Position numbers and translations under genes: made by a program. DNA of 13,120 nucleotides, taken from the NCBI GenBank assembly GCA_022925895.1, contig JAKSYS010000258.1, forward strand, positions 64,001-77,120, given 5' to 3'. This stretch comes from Fragilaria crotonensis (lineage: Eukaryota > Bacillariophyta > Fragilariophyceae > Fragilariales > Fragilariaceae). The first letter of the stretch is position 1; each line of letters opens with the position of its first letter. Under the pieces are notes generated by a model that ran no database searches, was not told the DNA's origin, and saw only the letters and a program-made list of their open reading frames with translations. Shown piece by piece: positions 8,727 to 13,120 of the stretch.

Positions 8727-8740
8727 GGTACTCGGAGCAC
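8727..8740 (+). repeat. 14-bp direct repeat, copy 2 (GGTACTCGGAGCAC)
   Basis: It matches 7856-7869 at 13 of 14 positions, as described for copy 1. Confidence 0.6.
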
Positions 8741-9010
8741 CTGTGTATCTGTCTTTTTTTCCAACTCTCAACAAGACGATGAACATAACTGGCGACATTC
8801 TGCGTACTACGTAATCAATCTGATCTGTCCCCATCATCAAGTTCAATGGGATCAATTCTAATAGAGACTGGACAAACTTGTCAACACCCCTCCCAATAGC
8901 CCTGCCATCCAAGATCTCACCTTCGTCATGACGAACGCGAGTTCATTAGTGTGACCATTGCAGCAAAGAAGCCTCTCTATAACTCCTGATACATTGGAGA
9001 ATACTCCTAC

Positions 9011-10494
9011 ATGAACTCTGCGCTGCAGTCACGGAAACCAGTCTCGGTGCCAAGATGGCTTAGCGGAATACTCCTTGCCGCATGGATTGGGTTGTTTCAG
9101 TTCCTGGTGGCATGGAGTCACATTCGCTGCACTACCGTCTCCTACCAAGGACCCACAATGGAGTATTTCAGCACCAGCAAGCCTCGTGCGAACGACCGCA
9201 CTGCAACATCACCGCATGAAGTTGTACAAAATGACCCTGCGTATTGGATTGCGGACGAGGAGGATGATTTTATGAACATGTGTACGGGTCGTCGAGTAGT
9301 TTCTCCCATTTGCGTCAAAACATGGGCGTTAAACATTATTTCCCTCATATTTGCGGCCTCTACCGATTTAACGAGACGATGCTCCCGGCGGTGTCAGTCA
9401 TTATGACACTCCGTAACGAAGTGCCTGGCATGGTCACGTTGTCAGCGCAATCCATTTTGGCAAGGACACCGCCGGAACTCTTGGTAGAGATCATTATCAT
9501 CAATGACGATCCCTCTGACCAGCATTCTCCTGAATTGGAAACTTTGCAACAAACTTATAGTGACAAGATCATTCTGCTCACAACCACGGAACGGGCGGGA
9601 TGTGCTCGAGCGAGGATTCAGGGGGCGAACATGGCCCGAGGTACCGTGTTGATGTTTGTTGACTCCCATGTCGAAATGCTCTCCAGTACATGGTACCAAC
9701 ATTTGGTACTACCAATTCTGGACAATCCACACACAATTGCGTCGCAACAATTGCAAGTTATGGACGATGGTGTCGGTCACAAGTATCTGGACCGTAAAAC
9801 CCGAGGATCGTTCTACGGGAGTATGACGAAGCAATTTACATTCACGTACGAATCGCATCGCTTTCCAAAGGATCCACAGAATCGACGACCCCCACCTCCG
9901 GCGGAACCATATGAGATGCCATTTGCTCCCGGAGCGCTATTTGCCATTCGTAAAGAAGAGTTTTGGAGGTTGGGTGCCTACGACCAAGGGATTTATGTTT
10001 GGGGTGCCGAGAATATGGAACTCTCCCTCAAGATTTGGTTGTGCGGAGGTCGACTGGTTCAGGTCCCGTGTTCGTCGTCGGGACACATGTACCGCAACAG
10101 TTACCGAGCCCGCTGGGATTCGGGCTATGGGAATCTCACCACCAAGTTGGGCGTGGATATGGATGACGGTCCTTACTTTGCGTATGGCAGCAATGCAACG
10201 CTGGATATCATGAATCGCATCTGGCTCCGCAATAACATTCGAGTTGCTAAATTGTGGTTGGGAGATTGGCGATATTATTATTATCAGGAAGTTTTCCGGT
10301 CTAAGGAGTTGCCAGCCGAGTGGGCGAAGTTTGAAAATGAAGATGAAGATATGCTGGAGCAGATGCGCATAAAGGCAAACAATCAGTGTCAAGATTTTGA
10401 CTGGTTTGACAAACATGTCTTCATGAGAATTCTAGGCATTCACAACCCATGGTATGCGAAGAGGACGAATGACATTGCAAATCAAAGGCTCTAA
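9011..10494 (+). CDS. GT27-like polypeptide GalNAc-transferase, type II membrane protein, one frame break
   Basis: With the frame restored between 9268 and about 9300 the protein is about 494 residues. Family members transfer GalNAc from UDP-GalNAc to Ser/Thr of proteins in the Golgi. A signal-anchor helix spans residues 16-35 (WLSGILLAAWIGLFQFLVAW), giving a short cytosolic tail and a lumenal catalytic domain. The GT-A core is clear: SVIMTLRNE, then EIIIINDDPSD, then FVDSHVEM with the metal-binding DSH (codons 9661-9669; the family motif is DxH). Next comes PGALFAIRKEEFWRLGAYD, and then WGAENMELSLKIWLCGG (from 10000), matching the family WGGENxExS motif with Ala for the second Gly, followed by SSGHMYRN. 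The protein stops soon after the catalytic domain. The C-terminal ricin-type lectin domain of animal enzymes is absent. The acceptor is unknown. A related GT2/GT27 hydroxy-sugar transferase role is possible. Confidence 0.9.
9268..9300 (+). other. Frame break in the GT27-like gene
   Basis: The membrane anchor and stem are in one frame (through WIADEEDDFMNM) and the catalytic domain is in the frame one base back, whose last upstream stop is 9265-9267. The switch must therefore fall between 9268 and roughly 9300, where the anchor frame still reads but drifts into unrelated residues. A missing base near ACATGTGTACGG is the simplest reading. A GT-AG intron is not possible in so short a span. Confidence 0.75.
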
Positions 10495-10775
10495 ACCAAC
10501 AGCGGGAGACCCTCTTTTTATGATTTTGTTAGAATATCATGCGACGTTCTACAAAGATGGCGTACCTGGTACTTGTACAACAGTAGAGTTGAGGTGAACT
10601 ATTTCCATAGATCCGGTGCAATGTACTGCTACTATCGGAGGTTCGAGTCCACTATACCTGCATCTACTGTATTTGGTAGTAGCCGAGTACTCCAGTACTG
10701 GTACACGTACTGTATAGCGACCAAACAACCCAAAAACTGACGCATCGTAGAAAGAGTTCACACCATGACACACAC
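10495..10775. other. Short intergenic region with GTAC palindromes
   Basis: There is no gene here. It contains CGTACCTGGTACTTGTAC (10560-10577) and a cluster GTACTCCAGTACTGGTACACGTAC (about 10687-10710), plus a tRNA-like B-box word at 10640-10650 that does not belong to a foldable tRNA. It should include the 3' UTR of the glycosyltransferase and the promoter of the patatin gene, which are arranged head to tail. Confidence 0.5.
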
Positions 10776-10779
10776 ATGA
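10765..10779 (+). promoter_or_regulatory. 4-codon uORF overlapping the patatin start
   Basis: CACCATGACACACACATGACGG contains ATG ACA CAC ACA TGA. Its stop codon overlaps the ATG of the patatin frame (ATGA). The upstream ATG has a CACC context that is better than that of the downstream one, so the main frame may depend on leaky scanning or reinitiation. Alternatively the ACACAC run has lost or gained a base and the two frames are really one. Confidence 0.4.
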
Positions 10780-11573
10780 CGGTCGCCTCAGTTGCACTGT
10801 CCTTGACGGGGTCTGGTCACTTGCTCGTTTACCAGCTTGGAGCATGTCGCGTCTTGTCAAAGTCTACCTCTTTTCACATTCATCAAGTGGTCGGGTCGTC
10901 CGGTGGCGCAATCGTCGCAACGCTCATAGCTCTCAATCTCGATCTCGACACTTTCGCCCAGAGCTTTCTCCGAACACGCGGCCAAGCCTTGTCTTTGATG
11001 CAAGAACATTTGCAGCAAAACATCATAATGAATGGCCCATCACTTTCGATTTGTACAACACAATGTCGTGATGGTCGAGAGCATATGTTTGACTTTCCCG
11101 TCGGCTCCAGCTCGGTCGATCCTCGACTGATGCCGGCGTTGATTTCATCCTGTCGCATACCCGAATCCTTTCATCCATTTGACGTTCTATCCTCCAAGAA
11201 TTCCTATGCAGATTCGGAAGGAGTCCACATTGACAACAACTTTTACGTCGATGGTGGCATCGCTGCCCCAGCACCACCTACCCTGCCGACATTGCGTCGC
11301 ATCGTCATTTCTCCAATCGCCGGGGGGCAATCATCAACTTCCAATAGCGATGATGATGGCTGGCGCGTCAGTCCCAAAGGTTCCCGATTTTTCATTCCAA
11401 TCAATTTAAGGCACAACTTCCGTGTGGACGCGTCTATTGCTAATGTAAGAGCCCTTCGAGCAGCCGCGGGGATGACAACGGAAGCAGAACTGCAATCGTG
11501 GTATCAGAGGGGTCAAGACGATGCGCGGCGATTTGAGGAGGAGACGCTGAAATCACATTTGATGGAGAACTGA
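10776..11573 (+). CDS. Patatin-like phospholipase (PNPLA family)
   Basis: An intact 265-residue protein with the patatin layout. Such enzymes hydrolyse acyl chains from phospholipids or neutral lipids with a Ser-Asp dyad. The glycine-rich oxyanion element is SLTGSGHLLVYQLGACRVL (9-27), a diverged form of the usual GGGxxG. The nucleophile elbow is VVGSSGGAIVA (38-48), with Ser42 in GxSxG. The catalytic Asp is Asp159 in YVDGG (157-161), preceded by ALISSCRIPESFHPF (121-135), another conserved patatin block (ASxAxPxxFxP). It has no signal peptide or membrane helix, so it is probably cytosolic or membrane-associated. At 265 residues it is essentially just the catalytic domain. The C-terminal 60 residues are charged and Arg-rich. 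The start at 10776 is the first ATG of the frame. Whether it acts on phospholipid or triacylglycerol cannot be told. Confidence 0.9.
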   Translation: MTVASVALSLTGSGHLLVYQLGACRVLSKSTSFHIHQVVGSSGGAIVATLIALNLDLDTFAQSFLRTRGQALSLMQEHLQQNIIMNGPSLSICTTQCRDGREHMFDFPVGSSSVDPRLMPALISSCRIPESFHPFDVLSSKNSYADSEGVHIDNNFYVDGGIAAPAPPTLPTLRRIVISPIAGGQSSTSNSDDDGWRVSPKGSRFFIPINLRHNFRVDASIANVRALRAAAGMTTEAELQSWYQRGQDDARRFEEETLKSHLMEN

Positions 11574-12464
11574 GTATTAGGCGGGGATATTCCAACAAAT
11601 TCAGTGGTGGTATTAAGGTTGAGAGCCAACATCACTCGGAGGTTACCCGACACATCCGATGGCCCACAGACGTCACGTCTTCGTCGTATTCGCCATGTTC
11701 CTTTTCGAACAACCACTAGAAGCAATTCCGGAGCGTGTTCGTATGTAGTAGTACCGTCAAGGGAGTTTTCTATTATTCAAGGGAAGTTGCGGTTAACACA
11801 TAGTTAATGCCCCCCAGACCTGAAAAGGACGTTGCGGCGTACATCGGCGACTTGACTTGACTAGCACAGATCTTCTGCGTTGCGTCCTGCATAGCGAGGT
11901 TCGACACTTCGGTCTCTCTGAAGTGGCCTCACTCCAGAAGAGATAACATCCCTCGTGACTCACGACTACCTGAAGTGTAATATCCAATGACTCGTGATGG
12001 GTATGATCGTTGATGCTGCATTGCTTCGCATGCCGGGACTCGAACGTACATTATGAGGAACAAAAATGTGAGCAGAGGTGACACTTGTGTAAATATGTGC
12101 AGTAGTAGCTCGTACAAGTTATGATACACTCTATGTATATAATTGTTGATATTTGATACCCATCGCCACAAATTCTTGTTTCGAAGGAGGCCACCTAAAT
12201 CTACCAAAGTGAGACATGAACGGTGCACAAAAACGTACCGAAACGAATTCTGGTACTGTGATTCCCACTAAATTCATCTCAACTCGCCATCACGAATTGT
12301 GGAACAATGGACCCATCAATACATTGCATAGATAATAGCACTCAACTTCCTTCACCCCCTCAATACAAATATCTCTCACACGTCCCACAATTTCGTTGCA
12401 TGCCCCAACTCTTCATGACAATACAATAGTGCACAGCAACACACCAACACAACACTTTAGGCAT
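11574..12464. other. 890-bp intergenic region
   Basis: I find no supported gene. Short open frames on either strand begin at non-ATG codons and lack motifs. The left part (11574-11800) remains GC-balanced and may be 3' UTR of the patatin gene. About 12060-12180 is AT-rich. From about 12340 to 12464 the top strand is C/T/A-rich (CCTTCACCCCCTCAATAC, CTCTCACACGTCCCAC, ACACCAACACAACAC), which resembles a promoter or 5' UTR of the next gene. Confidence 0.5.
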
Positions 12465-13046
12465 ATGAGCGCGACATTTGCTTCCATCTTTTGTGGCTTG
12501 ACTTCGCTGGAGTCTGTTGATGATAGGAAACCAATGCCATTCTTTTGTCGATCACGACGTCCTGACTTTACCTACCACGACGTAGCCGAGTATCCGCTTT
12601 TGGAACACCGACCATCCAGCAACGAACGTCACTCGAAGCCAACTCATGAAATGAAGCCCATCGTTACAGTTGATGGACCGTTCTCGAAATCCAATCGTCG
12701 TCGTGAGCCTAAGCCAAATGATGTCAAATCGTCTCGGCCATCACATTCGGTAAGCCAGGATGTGGCCTCGGCATGGATGGAGATGGGTGACAAGAGTGTC
12801 GCGACTTCATCAGCTCCTTTAGTCGCCATGCCAAAGACCGTCAGATCAGGCACCGGTAGTGTCACCAGGGCTACCGGTAGTGTCAAATCTTCAGACACGT
12901 CACTCGTGTGGCCCCTCCAAAACTCCACTCGACTGAACCGAATGACAGTGCCAGTGAATAAGTGTTTCTCTGAGCAGCACTCAACTGCCGTTCCTGCCAA
13001 CCGGTCACCCGATGATGCCGTACATACCAGAGACGGGAATATCTGA
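12465..13046 (+). CDS. Hypothetical Ser/Thr-rich protein, no recognised domain
   Basis: A 193-residue open frame from the first ATG (MSATFASIFCGLTSLES) to TGA. I recognise no family. The composition is rich in Ser, Thr, Arg, Pro and Lys with few hydrophobic runs, so much of it is probably disordered. The first 12 residues are mildly hydrophobic but too short for a clear signal peptide. Two TGSV segments (about residues 130-141) come from an exact 13-bp DNA repeat 21 bp apart. The open frame continues upstream of the ATG to 12396 without a start codon. Coding status rests on length and on the C/A-rich leader in front. A non-coding chance ORF is possible. Confidence 0.45.
   Translation: MSATFASIFCGLTSLESVDDRKPMPFFCRSRRPDFTYHDVAEYPLLEHRPSSNERHSKPTHEMKPIVTVDGPFSKSNRRREPKPNDVKSSRPSHSVSQDVASAWMEMGDKSVATSSAPLVAMPKTVRSGTGSVTRATGSVKSSDTSLVWPLQNSTRLNRMTVPVNKCFSEQHSTAVPANRSPDDAVHTRDGNI
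12852..12885 (+). repeat. 13-bp direct repeat inside the hypothetical gene
   Basis: ACCGGTAGTGTCA occurs at 12852-12864 and 12873-12885, spaced 21 bp start to start and in frame. The core ACCGGTAGT is also found in the intergenic palindrome clusters (for example near 7871), so this may be repeat DNA taken into an open frame. Confidence 0.75.
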
Positions 13047-13120
13047 AAATATCAAACCCATGGGTACCCACGTAAACCTACGCTGATGGAAGTGCCAGCC
13101 CAAACCCACCCATAACCCAT

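Larger units (their letters stand above)
7378..9010. other. 1.6-kb gene-free divergent region rich in palindromes
   Basis: I find no credible coding sequence. The DUF1769-like gene leaves to the left and the glycosyltransferase to the right, so both promoters must lie here. From about 7736 to 8740 the DNA is crowded with GTAC- and ACCGGT-centred words (7736-7800, 7856-7880, 8030-8058, 8391-8440, 8636-8690, 8718-8740). It also has a 25-bp perfect inverted repeat, a related degenerate copy, a TA-rich run and short direct repeats, listed separately. The stretch 8760-9010 shows nothing distinctive. Confidence 0.55.

Noticed and set aside
9937-10416. Minus-strand 159-codon frame inside the GT27-like gene
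   Set aside because: It lies entirely within the conserved catalytic domain on the plus strand.
10640-10650. GGTTCGAGTCC, a perfect tRNA B-box, with a passable T-arm around it (GGAGG/CCACT)
   Set aside because: The bases that would form the 3' acceptor strand (ATACCTG) have no complementary 7-mer at the expected 5' position, and no proper A-box or anticodon arm can be drawn.
12030-12050. Minus-strand GTTCGAGTCCCGGC resembling a tRNA T-loop
   Set aside because: The flanking GTACG and CCCGG do not pair as a T-stem, and no cloverleaf forms around it.
11929-12228. Minus-strand 99-residue open frame with a hydrophobic stretch
   Set aside because: It begins at GTG rather than ATG, has no motif, lies in AT-rich intergenic DNA and lacks support for expression.
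1-13120. CRISPR arrays, insertion sequences, phage, toxin-antitoxin or other prokaryotic systems
   Set aside because: The spliced, plastid-targeted gene and the eukaryotic gene families make this a nuclear algal locus. No repeat-spacer pattern or transposase is present.

Overview
This window looks like nuclear DNA of a unicellular alga with a red-lineage secondary plastid, most likely a diatom. The main reason is the N-terminus of the ABC1-type kinase (first exon around 4137-3963). It reads as a signal peptide followed by a transit peptide, with a phenylalanine right after the predicted cleavage site (TEA|FTVPS), which is the ASAFAP-type signature of diatom plastid proteins. Monocistronic genes on both strands, a clean 122-bp GT-AG intron and long palindrome-rich intergenic stretches also fit. 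I cannot name the species.

Layout from left to right: (1) mitochondrial-carrier-family protein, +, 384-1115, intact; (2) plastid ABC1/UbiB-family atypical kinase, -, 4137-1223, two introns and one frame break, ending 107 bp from gene 1; (3) S4-domain RNA pseudouridine synthase of the RsuA/RluB type, +, 4978-6278, one frame break, divergent from gene 2 across about 840 bp that carry a perfect TGACGTCA bZIP/CRE palindrome; (4) DUF1769-like protein, -, 7377-6399, one frame break, convergent with gene 3; (5) a 1.6-kb gene-free region, 7378-9010, dense in GTAC/ACCGGT palindromes and holding a 25-bp perfect inverted repeat that may bound a MITE-like element; (6) GT27-like GalNAc-transferase, +, 9011-10494, one frame break; (7) patatin-like phospholipase, +, 10776-11573, intact, with a 4-codon uORF overlapping its start; (8) a serine/threonine-rich protein of unknown function, +, 12465-13046.

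The genes do not form an evident pathway. They look like ordinary housekeeping and organelle genes: membrane transport, plastid quinone/lipid regulation, organellar RNA modification, Golgi glycosylation and lipid hydrolysis. I see no defence, mobile or biosynthetic system.

The most notable structural point is that four of the six recognisable genes each contain exactly one +1 or -1 reading-frame break inside otherwise well-conserved sequence. Two fall in G-tracts and one beside a GG. Residual indel errors in the assembly are the simplest explanation. Real pseudogenisation or programmed frameshifting cannot be excluded from sequence alone. All lengths given for the broken genes assume the frame is restored.
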